Positions 34,660-45,047 of a stretch of DNA of 64,000 nucleotides are shown one piece after another. The stretch is from Agrypnia vestita (taxonomy: Eukaryota; Arthropoda; Insecta; Trichoptera; Phryganeidae), in NCBI GenBank assembly GCA_016648135.1, contig JADDOH010002057.1:62001-126000 (forward strand), given 5' to 3'. Each line of letters opens with the position of its first letter. The first letter of the stretch is position 1. The notes beneath the pieces are model-generated. The model was not told the DNA's origin, did no database searches, and saw nothing but the letters and a program-made list of their open reading frames with translations. A program made the position numbers and the translations under genes.

Positions 34660-34860
34660 CAGGCTCACACCCCACTCGGCGGCTCTCGGTCCTGGAGATG
34701 AAAGGGTAGAAAGGGGTGGGGTGGAGTTACGGAAGCGGGTTAAGGACGTGATTCCACGGGCGGAATGCCGGCTCAGGTGAGGGCGACAGGGTGGCGGGGG
34801 GCGAGAAGCGAGGGAGGAAATTGGGTGGACCTGTGAGAAGGAGCGACTCTTCCGCTAACG
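34660..34860. other. GC-rich island in the big intron
   Basis: A sharp change in composition (ggggtggggtggag, ggcggaatgccggctcag, gggtggcggggggcg) in AT-rich surroundings. 'ctcag|gtgagg' at about 34775 has donor form, so this could be an alternative first exon or promoter. The open frame at 34791-35006 is arginine/glycine-rich, with no domain. Evidence for function is composition only. Confidence 0.3.
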
Positions 34861-35040
34861 GTTTCCTCCTTAACAATTTACACCGCTTATATCTTTATCA
34901 TACATATATCGCAAAAACCCATATTTTGGGCGCCAGGAATAAAGCAATAGTCGGTAGACAAGGTAAAAATAAACGAAAGAATGGAATTGTAATTGATATA
35001 AATTAACTTTGTTAAAACCACTTATTTACTGAAAAAAATT

Positions 35041-35078
35041 CAACATGTTTCGAAGCCAATGGCTTCTGCGTCAGGATA
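35041..35078 (-). ncRNA. Hammerhead-like motif in the sense-strand 3' repeat
   Basis: On the minus strand the core reads CTGACGC (35074-35068), so A9 of CUGANGA is replaced by C. Helix II is GAAGCC/GGCTTC with loop ATT. GAAA and palindromic ACATGT follow, with T as the cleavage base. Helix I pairing is weak (about 2 bp). It is in the same orientation as the endonuclease frame, about 85 bp past its stop codon. Probably inactive or weak. Confidence 0.5.
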
Positions 35079-35160
35079 ACAAAAATAATATTTAAAAATC
35101 GAAGTATAGATCAAAATATTAAAAAGTTATATATGGAAAATGATAATATAAAGTACCTAC

Positions 35161-35568
35161 TTAACATGAAAATAAATTTAAAAGATAACTATTTGCAAAA
35201 AAGACCTGATTATTTATAATATTCAATTTACTATTTACACTCTTTCTTATTTCCAAAATTTCTAATTTATCAAATTGTGATTCTGTATAATTTGTATGTA
35301 AAATTTGTAAACCCTTATTAATATCAAAAGAATGATCCATAGCCAAAAGATGGTTAGAAAATTCAGAATAATTTTTACTATTTAAACACCTTAAGTGTTC
35401 CTTAACTCTAATTTAAAAATTTCTACAGGTTTTTCCTATATAAAAATAATCACAATCATTACAAATTAATTTATAAACACCCGATTTTTTTTTTAAATTA
35501 TCCTTATCTTTATTATTTAATATGTATTTTTTAAATTTATTATTAGTATAAAAAGCTGGTTGAATAAC
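35161..35568 (-). pseudogene. Penelope GIY-YIG endonuclease domain fragment
   Basis: One minus-strand frame reads VIQPAFYTNNKFKKY, then SGVYKLICNDCDYFYIGKT, CRNF, a stop, IRVKEHLRCLNSKNYSEF, SNHLLAMDHSFDI and finally LLNLFSC before TAA (35161). GVYKL...YFYIG is the GIY-YIG motif. The CNDC pair just before YFYIG and the later N-H-L-L...H are typical of the zinc-associated Penelope nuclease. R-V-K-E-H supplies the catalytic-Arg helix. A single TAA interrupts it after CRNF. The enzyme nicks target DNA to prime reverse transcription. The reading frame otherwise survives for 136 codons. Confidence 0.88.
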
Positions 35569-35604
35569 ATTTATTTAACTTCGATTTTTAAATATTATTT
35601 TTGT

Positions 35605-35645
35605 TATCCTGACGAAGAAGCCATTGGTTTCGAAAAATGTTGAAT
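35605..35645 (+). ncRNA. Hammerhead-like motif in the upstream inverted repeat
   Basis: CTGACGA (35609-35615) has the full core, followed by one A, GAAGCC/GGTTTC (one G-U) with loop ATT, and GAAA (35632-35635). The helix III palindrome is damaged (AATGTT for ACATGT). It faces the opposite way to the endonuclease. The pair with 35041-35078 shows that each arm has decayed at a different core position. Confidence 0.5.
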
Positions 35646-35934
35646 TTTTTTCAATAAATAAGTGGTTTTAACAAAGTTAATTTATATCAATTATAATTAT
35701 GTTACCACAAAATAAATTTGCTATATTTGAAGAAAAAGAAAGAATGGAACCCAATTAGGCACGATTTGTTCGTTTATAGGCATAAAAATATTCCAAGAAA
35801 AAGAGAACAAAAACTTATCTGGAACAGAATGTTATCACATGTATTTCATGTGTCCATTATATTATTCCAGTGGCGTGTACTAAACATCTACACAGTTTAT
35901 GTTTCTAATAATAATGGTGAGTTTATATTTATAA

Positions 35935-36010
35935 CAATATAACACTTTGTAGAAAACCACTATTTATTGAATAATAGCATTTTACGGGGCGATTGGTCCC
36001 TTCATCAATA
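35935..36010 (-). mobile_element. Penelope-type terminal repeat remnant
   Basis: On the minus strand, TTGATGAAGGGACC...CCCCGTAAAATG is a decayed hammerhead arrangement. It is followed by 'attcaataaatagtggtttt' and 'tacaaagtgtta', the same tail as at 35640 and 28660. It lies about 240 bp from the relic at 34986-35699, so both may come from one larger insertion or a tandem array. Confidence 0.55.
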
Positions 36011-36019
36011 AACAAGTGT

Positions 36020-37100
36020 ACTTAATATTAAAATTGGAAGTATAGAAATTATGGGAGTTGAGTAAATAATTAAGAACTTAAGTGAAAACTAATTTAAAAA
36101 TAATTTGTCTACTTTAAAAATACTATAATTATTCTAGGTCGTTGCACATAAAACGTTATGACACACGCTCACTATATTGTACATCAATAAATCAAATTTA
36201 TAAGCTATTATCAATTATTTCTCTGGCACATGCCAGAGAGTTAAATGATAATACCTTATAATCCCATTAATACTATTTGCCTAATCCTCAGTGACTAAGA
36301 AAAATGTTGCCCTATCTATATTGTGCAAATACTCAGATAAAAATGGCACGTGATCAATTGGCTGTATGAGACGTCACGAATAAAAAATATTCAGAATTTT
36401 GATTGAAGGGATATTTGAAAAGTGGCCTTAAATCATTCGCATTTATCGAAAATTCAATTAAAACAGAAATATCAACTGTATACTGTTTTCACAAAACCAA
36501 TATAGATTTCGACGCAAATCGCCGGAATCAAGCGGAATGGGGTTTAAAATATAAGATGGTGATGGAAGGTAAACGGGAACGACAGTGTAGACTGTATACC
36601 ATAAAAGGTGAGGGCATGGGAAGCTCGACTTACCTGCCGACAACACTTTTTTTCTTAAAATGAGAAAATGCTTGATTGGTTGACTCGATGAACGGGGTGT
36701 TGGAGCTGACGAAACTAAATTTCACCGGTTGTTGACAAGTATGCTCTAGAGGTGGCGGTCGATACTCGGTGATAAATTCAATCCTAGCGATAATAATTCT
36801 TACTAGTCAAGCTATTAAAAGTGAATAGATGAAGGAAGGTAGGATGGAGAGGAGAAGGAGGGTGTAACGTTAAACCCAACAAATTTAGATTCTCGTATAC
36901 TATTCAAAGCAAATATCTTATAGTGAATACCGAACAAACATTGTACGTAAATAATGATGTATATTTTGGGCAGTAGCTGTGGCAATGGTAGAGGTAAATA
37001 CGCCGATGCAGTTAATGTGGTGCATTGGCGATAGATAGGGGCTCAGAAGGATCGTTTGATATCGATAATTTTTCCAGTGTCAGTAAAATATTATAGTACT
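36020..37100. other. Intronic sequence, no feature recognised
   Basis: Contains short chance frames on both strands (36403-36663 + and 36458-36646 -) and a purine-rich patch at 36830-36870. Nothing identifiable. Confidence 0.3.
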
Positions 37101-37380
37101 ATAAAAACATATAAAAAACATTATCGAAGTACACACTTATATTGTAGTTTCTATATTTTTCAAGATTTTTGTAATTTATTTGACTTGTTTTAAGGTAATA
37201 AATTTATATTTTTCGATATAAGTTACTGTAAAAATACTCTATCATTTCACAAAAAATAAGTCAGAATTATTGAAAAAAGGCAAAATTGTAAATAACAAAT
37301 TTATTATTTTCGACTCATAATTTAAGCAGAAATGATGTATAAAATATTGTAAGCTAGCTCTGTTAAATCCTGTATATTTC
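37100..37380 (+). repeat. TA-CAGGG foldback family, right half
   Basis: The words 'cgatataagttactgtaa', 'cacaaaaaataagtcagaat' and 'ttttcgactcataatttaag', with an end 'gctagctctgttaaatcctg', match the right half of 22035-22526 in order. The left half is missing. Confidence 0.65.
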
Positions 37381-37745
37381 TAAAAATGTACTTTAATTTT
37401 TTCATTCATCTGCATATAATATTATTGGAGATAGAAAACAATTTTTTTATTATTTAAATATGCGATACGTAGCACCATCAAAAAAAAACATACAGATTAA
37501 TTAATTTAATCAATAACATACAAATAAAAACACACGCCAAAAGTTATTTCTAAAGAAACATAGTCTGATTCAATCAAAAGAAGTATTTTTTTAAATATTT
37601 AACAAATACCGATCATTTTTGAAAATAAAAATCATGATATATAGTTTTATTTTTACTATTTATTGAATGAATTCGTCAGAATCGCAGGTTTAGATTAATA
37701 AAAATATATTATTTCAAAGTACATGCACGTTTTTAAATATGTTTT

Positions 37746-37933
37746 CCGCATATATATCAAGGGTAGAAAACCACAAGGGCGTTAGTGATTATTTCGAACT
37801 TTACACTAAAGCTAAAAAAAAATTTATCCTTCTGATTTTGATATCAATAGGACAAAAATTTTTTTAGCTTTAGTGTAAAGTTCGAAATAATCACTAACTC
37901 CCTTGTGGTTTTCTACCCTCGATATATATGCGG
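37746..37933. repeat. 188-bp near-perfect palindrome (MITE)
   Basis: Arms of about 79 bp, beginning 'ccgcatatatatcaagggta' and ending with the reverse complement '...cgatatatatgcgg', enclose a 28-bp centre. A partial arm copy (aaataatcactaacac...tttctaccct) follows at 37994-38050, which suggests a second insertion or an imperfect duplication. Confidence 0.88.
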
Positions 37934-38047
37934 CAATATATCGTTTAATAATAATAGGAACATTGACAAATTCAGATTGACAAAACTTCATTTTGCTCTC
38001 CTGTAAAGATAGAAATAATCACTAACACTCTCTTGCCTTTCTACCCT

Positions 38048-38112
38048 AGTATATGGAATGCATTAATATTCTCACTGTTTTTTTTAAACTAAGCTCAGCG
38101 CTCGGGCTATGA
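38048..38112 (-). mobile_element. SINE body fragment
   Basis: 'taatattctcactg', 'aactaagctcagcgctcggg' and 'ctatgaaaa' match the body of the 28067-28257 SINE on the same strand with mismatches. The head and tail are gone. Confidence 0.5.
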
Positions 38113-38246
38113 AAAATAAAGCAACCTCGGTGTTCTCGTGGGACAAGGCTCGTGCTCTGCACTACTTAATAGTTACTATATATATATATAGAGTAAATAC
38201 TAGCTGGAAAGCTCGTCCAAGGACTTACGAAAACAGTAATCCAATA

Positions 38247-38391
38247 CTTTTTTTATTTTATTTTTACAGAAGCAAAACACATCACAAAACACTCAGGCTT
38301 GAGTAAATCACATATATTAATTATGACCTCACCGGGAGTCGAACCCTCGGTGTGAGAAGCCAGTGTCATGCTCGGCTACGAGGGCCGCCAT
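38247..38391 (-). mobile_element. Second, unrelated tRNA-derived SINE
   Basis: On the minus strand, a tRNA-like head (A-box region 'tcgtagccgagcatga', B box GGGTTCGACTCCC at about 38334-38346) is followed by 'ctcaagcctgagtgttttgt' and an A-rich tail 'aaaaataaaataaaaaaag'. The head and body differ from the 28067 family. It has the standard SINE plan of head, short body and A-rich tail. Confidence 0.72.
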
Positions 38392-38919
38392 TTACTTGTA
38401 TACAGATAATTCAATAAAAATCTGTTACAAAGAAAAAATACTGCACGAAGGTATCTAATAGGCCTACCTAGCTTTCTATTGAGTTTTTACTTTCATAATA
38501 TAACAAATGAGGGGTATAAAAGCAATGGCAACAATATCCATAAAAATTTTAATGCAGTCATCGAGATTATATTATATTTTTGTTGAGAGTTTTTGTTTAC
38601 CCCGATTATTTTAAATTTTCGAAGTTACATTTCGGTAAGTATGAGTATTGATTCTTTTTATGAAACTCGATAAAATAATCAACAATGATCACTGTACATT
38701 TTTACAACAACAATACTTCGAGGGTCATTGATATATATAATTTTGTCATTATTTTACTTAAGTATAACATCTACCGCATACACGAATACACGCACGAATG
38801 TTTTATTGCTAAAATTCATCGTGTAATCAAACAAACTTTTAAAAGCTTGTCCTCAATTTTATTTTTATTGCTCGATTATTGGAAAATTGACATTAAATGA
38901 CTTTATACTCTGAAACCGC

Positions 38920-39200
38920 GCATTGGCTCGCGCGCGATTCCGTACTATAAAATCCACACTCTGACGAGGTTTTACTAATATGACATATTTTCTTAGATCC
39001 GCTGCTAAAGAACTTAAAGGCTGTATGTAACTTTTAGTTTCGCGGTGACTCCGTGCAACCTAAAGCCAACGGCACTCTGTAATTGTAGGGCAGAACTAAT
39101 TATAAACCGCTGCCTGCGCAAGTTTCATTGTTTCCGAATAAGAGCCTCAAACTAAACGGAAGAAGAGCAATTAAGATTGCAAAAGTTGAAGCATTCATCT
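38920..39200 (+). promoter_or_regulatory. Promoter-like block with CCAAT- and TATA-type words
   Basis: A GC-rich strip 'gcgcattggctcgcgcgcga' (an ATTGG box) is followed within about 20 bp by 'ctataaaatcc' (about 38946), with 250 bp of balanced composition downstream. Spacing would place a start near 38977. No exon can be assigned. It could be an alternative promoter of the host gene, an old retroelement promoter or chance. Confidence 0.25.
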
Positions 39201-40069
39201 GTTTTTTTTTAATTAGTGCACAAAATCTACCCCAATTTTTCGACCACTATATTTAAATTTAAACTAGATAAAAGACTGTAAATAATGAAAGGGAAAAATA
39301 TACATATTTTCAATTTTACGCAGAATAGTCTGTCTGGTATCAAATTAAATTATTGCTAAACGTACAAAACATGGGAACCAGCCTTTTCAAACTATGTTTG
39401 GACACACAAAAGTTTGTTAATTAATTTTTAAAAATGACATTTTCAGGGAGCGATATTTTTTCATATTCCGATATTCCAGTCGAGTGCCGGATATAAACGA
39501 ATTATTTTAATCGAAAAATGCGCGCATGACATGAGATCGCAGGCCAGAAATGTGACCGAAGCGAAGTATGAACGGCGAGAATTATTGTGATGATGATCAT
39601 TCATTCTTTCTTCGTGTTGACGTTACGTTGATTTGATAGCAGATCATTCTCATCAGCATTAATTATCATCAGCAGCAGCAACCAGCAGATTTTGCTTGAT
39701 CAATCTTTCGAAAGGTCGAGTAAAAAACAAATCTCCATTTTAAGTTATTTTTATTTCACAAACATTCAATTTTCTTCCATCCGGCCGGAATATCCGGCGA
39801 ATAAGTATATTTTCAAAAGCACGTATATTTATTCCAGTGGCGTAACTACGCCGATGCAGTACATTGGAGCCCACACGTTGGATGAGGATCCAGAAAATTC
39901 GTACCTTACAATATATTTGGTATAATTGGTATTATCATAATATTATGAACTAATATTTTTTTAAACCTCCATAACAAGAAATGGAATAATGGATTATAAA
40001 AAATTGACATATAGAAGTATTACAAAAATATTTAAAAAAATATTATCACTAAATACGGGATATAATAGG
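39200..40069. other. Intronic sequence, no feature recognised
   Basis: A 'gatgatgatcattcattctt' and 'catcagcagcagcaaccagc' patch near 39590-39690 is simple-sequence-like. No gene or repeat family match. Confidence 0.3.
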
Positions 40070-40400
40070 GCTAGTCCACAATACTCTACACGTGAATTTC
40101 TGCCTTGAATGTGAGTCGAAAATGTTCAAGAACCATAGTTATGTTATATGCTGCATCAATAGTTTTGGAGATATGCTACATCAAAATTTACTGTTTTTTC
40201 TCAATATTTGTAATTTATTTTTTGCAAAATGAAAAATTATCAATTATGAAAAAAAAAATTTTTTTCAATACAAGCTAAATGATATAAATGATAAAAACCT
40301 TGCAAAAAATTATATTTTTAATTTTTGCTACGTAGTAGTTAGACATTCAAAAAAATTGATCTGGTTAAAATAAAGTTTTGGTTTTTTTTTTAATTCATAC
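40070..40400 (+). repeat. TA-CAGGG foldback family, left half
   Basis: Begins near 'gggctagtccacaatactc', followed by 'ctgccttgaatgtgagtcga', 'aatgttcaag' and 'gatatgctacatcaaaattt', the left-half order of 22035-22526. It has no mirrored right half. Confidence 0.65.
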
Positions 40401-41170
40401 ATTTGTTTGTTAATGTTGTTAGTTAGCTTGCCATTGCTTTTGTAGATCCATATGAATGGCTGTTTTGATAAGAAATATAAAACTATCATTTGCATTTATT
40501 TCCATTTTTTCCTGCATCTTGCGTGATAGTTTTAAACATTTTTTAATTTTTTGCTTTTGATTTACATAGTATGTACTTTCTTTCAAAATAAAAATTAGAT
40601 ATCGATCTAAAGGTATAAAATGTTAAAAAAGGCTACCTACTTCAGAACAGATATTTCTTTATATCTAGCGAGGTAGGTAGAGTATTATACATATAAGCCT
40701 AATTTATTTTTATTACGTGTATATATCAAGAAATCAAATGTCTATTCTTATCCAATAAACCGCCGAATCATCGGCAATGAAACAAAAAAATGAAAATGTT
40801 ATCCCGCTGATTTATACAATATTTAACTATAACATGGGTGTTGTCTATATTTAAATAAGCATTGATAAACTATTTCCCTTCGTAGTCAATTTTTTTCCTT
40901 TTGTACAAATTAACGTTTGATTCGCTATTTCATAGATCTTAGAAACATAAATTCATGATCATGAGATGTGAATGTTTAAACCGTGGTTTATCCTTGGGAT
41001 AAACATTCATGACTATCCTTTCCATTCTCTTCGGTGCACTCAAGACACGAATATATTATCGCAGGCAGGTCTGAAGGTTGCTTGCCTTCCTCCCTTTCTC
41101 ATAGGGGAGGACATAACCATACACGGGCAACGTAAGAGGCTTGATTGTTAATTTCTATACTGTCATTATA

Positions 41171-41690
41171 CAGGGTTATTTGTAAAACATTAATAACCTC
41201 GCAGGACTATATTCTTGCCTTGATTGTGAGTCGAAAATGTTCAAGCTATTATGACCTAATATCAATAGTTATGGAGATATGCGACATCAAAGTTTGCATT
41301 TTTTTTTCAACATTTCTGACTTATTTTTTGTAAAACGTTGGACTATCATTACAGTAACTCATATCGATTACGAAAAATTCTTTCGTTTCAATATATATTA
41401 AATAAAATGATAAAAACCCTGAAAAAAATCGAATGAATTCGAAGGTTTTTATTTTTTATTTGACTTTTACTAAAGGGAATGAATTTTTCATATTCGATTT
41501 AAGTTACTGTAATGATAGTCCAACGTTTTACAAAAAATGTGTCAGAAATATTGGAAAAAAAATGCAAACTTTGATGTCGCATATCTCCTTAACTATTGAT
41601 ATTAGGTCATAACAGCTTGAACATTTTCGACTAATAATCAAGGCAGGAATATAGTCCTGCGAGGTTATTAATGTTTTACAAATAACCCTG
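41171..41690. mobile_element. TA-flanked foldback element, complete (copy 2)
   Basis: Ends CAGGGTTATTTGTAAAACAT and the mirrored ATGTTTTACAAATAACCCTG, with TATA on both sides (41167-41170 and 41691-41694). Arms of well over 200 bp pair almost end to end (gcgacatcaaagtttgcatt against aatgcaaactttgatgtcgc). This is the best-preserved member. It is non-coding, so mobilisation must have been in trans. Confidence 0.92.
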
Positions 41691-41949
41691 TATATGCTTT
41701 AGCTGAGCTCAATTTTTATGATAGACTATGTATTTATTCATAGTTTTTACACAATATCATCACTATTGGCTGTCCCCCGTATCTGAAAAAGACAGTATTT
41801 CACGAACGCATAAATAAGTTTTTAGCCATCGGGGCATTAAAAAACATACAATTATTTTAGAACATTTGAATTGCTAAAAAGTGTCAAAACATTTTACTTT
41901 TCTGGATACTGAATAAAATGTGTATTCACCACACTAACAAATGTGCTGT

Positions 41950-42062
41950 ATAGTGATGGTATTTTAACCGGTGACACCGACCGTTATTTGAGATTCTGAT
42001 TGTATCGATGATTGATATTTGATTTCTCGCAATTCGACGGGCAACCATCGGTACTAGACAAC
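41950..42062 (-). repeat. Dispersed repeat family G, copy 2
   Basis: On the minus strand it reads 'ctagtaccgatggttgcccg', 'tcatcgatacaatcagaat' and 'caccggttaaaataccatca', matching 8105-8225 in order. Confidence 0.75.
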
Positions 42063-42250
42063 AGATTTACGGTTTGACCATCATCACTTGTGCAGAACAT
42101 GTATGGTTACTTTTTCACCGGTACCTACATTAAATGACCTGGAAACCATTTTATTATTTAGTCATCGCACTATCGAGTTCCACGGTAATCTCCCGATTGT
42201 CCCCCAGAACATAAAAAATTATGTTTGTATCGCAGACATGGAAGGTCTTT

Positions 42251-42450
42251 CATCATCATCATCATTCATGGCACTACAACCCTTGGTGGGTCTTGACCTC
42301 CTCGATAATTTTCCTCCATTCATCTCGGTCTAGTGCCAGCTCTCCACTTTCGAAGCTCTAAGGCAGAGATATCTTTGAGGACGTTGTCACTCCATCTTAA
42401 TTTTGACCTTCCTAAGCTCCTTCGCTCTATTGGTCTTGAGTTCAGCAAGT
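42251..42450 (-). pseudogene. Non-LTR retrotransposon 3' end, same family as 19405
   Basis: The reverse complement contains 'accaatagagcgaaggagct', 'gtcctcaaagatatctctgc' and 'ggtcaagacccaccaagggt' followed by TAG, matching the coding tail at 19405-19817. It ends in a short (ATG)n tail seen as 'catcatcatcatcat' at 42251. This copy is more strongly 5'-truncated. Confidence 0.82.
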
Positions 42451-42469
42451 CTTTATATGATATTTATTA

Positions 42470-42660
42470 TTTCAGAGCGTTGGTTTTTTTTTGGTTTTTG
42501 TTTTTTATTTTGGTTAGCGCCCTAAGTATCGGACACTTACGGGTCACCCGGTAGAATCGATCCGATGGATCGCCGAAGCGCCTAACGATATGCACCGCCT
42601 GCAACCGCGTTAACACGGATGGCGACGTTTAATCGTAATTTATAAATCCGGCACGCCGGA
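42470..42660 (-). mobile_element. GC-rich retroposon-like unit with A-rich tail
   Basis: On the minus strand a GC-rich segment (gttaggcgcttcggcgatcc, attctaccgggtgacc) is followed by 'ccaaaataaaaaacaaaaac', an A-rich tail ending near 42477. This polarity fits a reverse-transcribed insertion, perhaps a SINE or a LINE 3' UTR. No tRNA boxes are certain. Confidence 0.4.
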
Positions 42661-43380
42661 AATTGATTTTACTAAATAAGAATGTCTTCATCCAATCACT
42701 AGCTTGTCCTTCATACTGTACTGGTTGGTTTCTGTCTTAATTATGAGTCAAAAAAGTTCAGCTAACAAAATCAATAGTTATGGAGATAAATGACTCCAAA
42801 GTCTATATTTTTTACAATATGACATTTTTTCATGTATAACGTTATTACAGAAAAATTAATTCGTTGTGACATAAGTCAAATAAAACTAAGAAAAGCCTTA
42901 CAAAAAATATATTCTTACATCATGTGGTTAGACATTAAAATTGGAGAATATTATTTGTATTTTTTCTATTGGTTGATCAACAGCAAAAATATTTTTTTTA
43001 TTTATTTAATGTACATTTATTTACAGGACTCAATTTGGTCAATGCGTCAAAAAATCCAAATTTTCTTCTTATTTTTTAAATGTATATATTATCAATGGAT
43101 TGGTGATGACCGTGATAAATAGACCTAGTGCGACAATAAATTACAAAGTAAAAATATTTTCTGACAATCAGGGGAACATATAGAACAGAAATAAAATGAT
43201 GAAAATATTGTTTAAAATTCTGGTTCAAATTTATGCAAGATTTTAATCTTATTTTAATAATAAGGGATAAATTTATAGTATTCAATAAAAGTTCCATTTA
43301 AGATAGCCCAATATTTTACAGAAAAATATTGAAAAAATATGCAAACTTTTACTTCGATTCTCTCCATAACTATTGATATC

Positions 43381-44001
43381 GTCACGGGACATGGCTTTAG
43401 GAGACAAATGAAAACACTGGAAATTAATTTATTTTAAATCATTACCAAAGAAAGTCCCGGATACGAGTTAAATTGTATTAAATTATAGTACCTCTCTTAA
43501 TTATATAGTCACTAAATGTCTTCTGCATATTCCACACTTATTATTGAATTGTTCCTTATTTCGCACTAATTAACGCTGTCTCTATTGCTTAGATTACTTT
43601 TGATAAACTCCGTTCAATGTTCGCTCGTAGAAATTATTCGCCCCAGTATCCTTTATTCACTTGCACTGGTCACTTACTAATATCACGTATTGTAATATCA
43701 CGAATCAATGATTACACTGGTTCGCTCGGTTGCTAGTAATCGCGGAGACGTCGCCTTGTTAATTTCATAAACTGAATTGCTGAAGTCCGCGGCGCGTGAC
43801 TCCTTTTATAGCAAAATTCCTTGGAAAGGTTTATTCCAGAGGTAATCTCGTAGAAAATTATAGATTCTTGTGACGTGTGTTTTACTTTGGAAGAGAAAGT
43901 AGTAGAATTCTGTAGAGAGATAACGCGGTCACGGATTAGTGACCCCCGATTGCATGCGAAACAGTCTGCGGTCACGGTTGGCCGATCGCCATCGCGTGAC
44001 A
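43381..44001 (-). mobile_element. Probable solo LTR of an LTR retrotransposon
   Basis: On the minus strand it starts TGTCACGCGATGG and ends CCCGTGAC, a short inverted terminus as in many LTRs. It is 621 bp long and far less AT-rich than its neighbours. It contains a TATA box (43801-43811) and, further downstream, 'gaataaagga' as a possible polyadenylation signal. No gag/pol or second LTR is nearby, so it is best read as a solo LTR left by recombination. The 89-codon frame within it is not convincing as protein. Confidence 0.62.
43801..43811 (-). promoter_or_regulatory. TATA box of the solo LTR
   Basis: CTATAAAAGGA on the minus strand, about 200 bp inside the LTR, at a normal position for the U3 promoter. 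The sequence 25-35 bp downstream would be the start of R. Confidence 0.5.
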
Positions 44002-44109
44002 CCGTTGTTTATTTTCAGCACTCAGTAGGTACATAGTCTCGCTAGACATTGATGTTACAGCATATTCGATTCGTGATTTAGGCAGGAATTTTCCTGTAAA
44101 AGATTACGC

Positions 44110-45040
44110 ATAAGCTTTGTTATAAGGAATAAAAAGCAGCATTTTGACAGAGGTGAAAAAATAATCACCCCGTAGACACGTGCTACAAAAGAATGATTCG
44201 AAAGAGAAAGTCAAAATATTTATTTATTTTCACTGTTACGTATCATTCACAATAATCTGAAGACAAAAAAATATGAAAAAACACTGCGATAACGCTCGAT
44301 AACGTAAATCGTCTATGAGCGCGTTGTTTTTCACGGATAATTCCACAATTAAAATTTGTTATAACTGACAGCTATCTCCTACAAACCTGTTCGAACACGA
44401 TTGGTCATAATTGTTACAAATAAACACACTTATCGCTCTTCACCCGTCAGTAGTACAACGACTGTCGAATATTACCCGAACTTAACAGGCCTGTCACATG
44501 GTCTACTCAACCGTGGATACCGTGATGTAACAATTCATAATACTGCATCTTAAAGATCGCGAATAAAGTCGCTTATGGTTTGGCGGGTTTGTGTGGTTAA
44601 CCGTGTAGGAATGATTTATGCCAATGCAGCACTATTTCGGCGTCGTGCATACTTGACCCAACGTTGTGTTGCAAAACTGTCAGAGCGACAATTTTTTTAT
44701 AACAATAATAATTTAGGTAGGCAGCTCAAGCAATGTTGTGTAGTTATAACAAATACTGCTTACACGGATAAATGAATTGATTAAGAGATTACAATTAATA
44801 TTAGGCACACTGCATTGCATCAATCGTCAATCAGGTTAATTGCTTTCAATGTCAATGACCGTGTTTGCATTAGAGGGGGTATATATATATATATAGAGGC
44901 TGGAACGTGAAGAGTGTAAATACATCATCACACACGCTTCAACTCTCCCGTCTTAATAATCTATATTATAATTACTCCAAGCAATGTCGTACGTTTCTGC
45001 ATTTGGATTTCTATATGTATACAATAATTTTGCCGTGGCG
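44110..45040. other. Intronic sequence before the tRNA-like gene
   Basis: Moderate composition. A frame at 44575-44775 (+) reads MVWRVCVVNRVGMIYANAAL with no recognised family. A (TA)8 microsatellite lies at 44880-44895. Confidence 0.3.
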
Positions 45041-45047
45041 CCCATTG

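Larger units (their letters stand above)
34986..35699 (-). mobile_element. Penelope-like element relic with inverted terminal repeats
   Basis: Two arms of about 119 bp (34986-35104 and 35579-35698) are inverted copies of each other. Each contains a hammerhead-like motif and the tail 'aataaataagtggtttt' (or its complement). Between them lies a minus-strand GIY-YIG endonuclease fragment (separate entry). In Penelope-like retroelements the GIY-YIG nuclease is the C-terminal domain after the reverse transcriptase, terminal repeats may be inverted, and hammerhead motifs are known, so all three marks agree. The reverse transcriptase is missing, so this is a severely 5'-truncated copy. Confidence 0.88.
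42719..44110 (+). repeat. Foldback family copy split by an LTR insertion
   Basis: Family words run from 42719 (ctgtcttaattatgagtcaa) to 'aactattgatatc' at about 43380 and resume at about 44050 with 'attgatgttacagcatattc' and 'gatttaggcaggaat'. The intervening block is the LTR-like element at 43381-44001. The word ATTGAT on both sides may be the insertion duplication. Neither CAGGG terminus is clear. Confidence 0.6.

Noticed and set aside
34791..35006. 71-codon frame in the GC-rich island
   Set aside because: It runs out of the island into the Penelope arm; arginine/glycine composition only, no domain.
42832..43122. 96-codon frame as a membrane protein
   Set aside because: It lies in a foldback-family copy and its hydrophobicity comes from T-rich codons.
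43733..44002. 89-codon minus-strand frame MSRDGDRPTV...
   Set aside because: It coincides with the U3 end of the probable LTR and crosses its TATA region; no domain.
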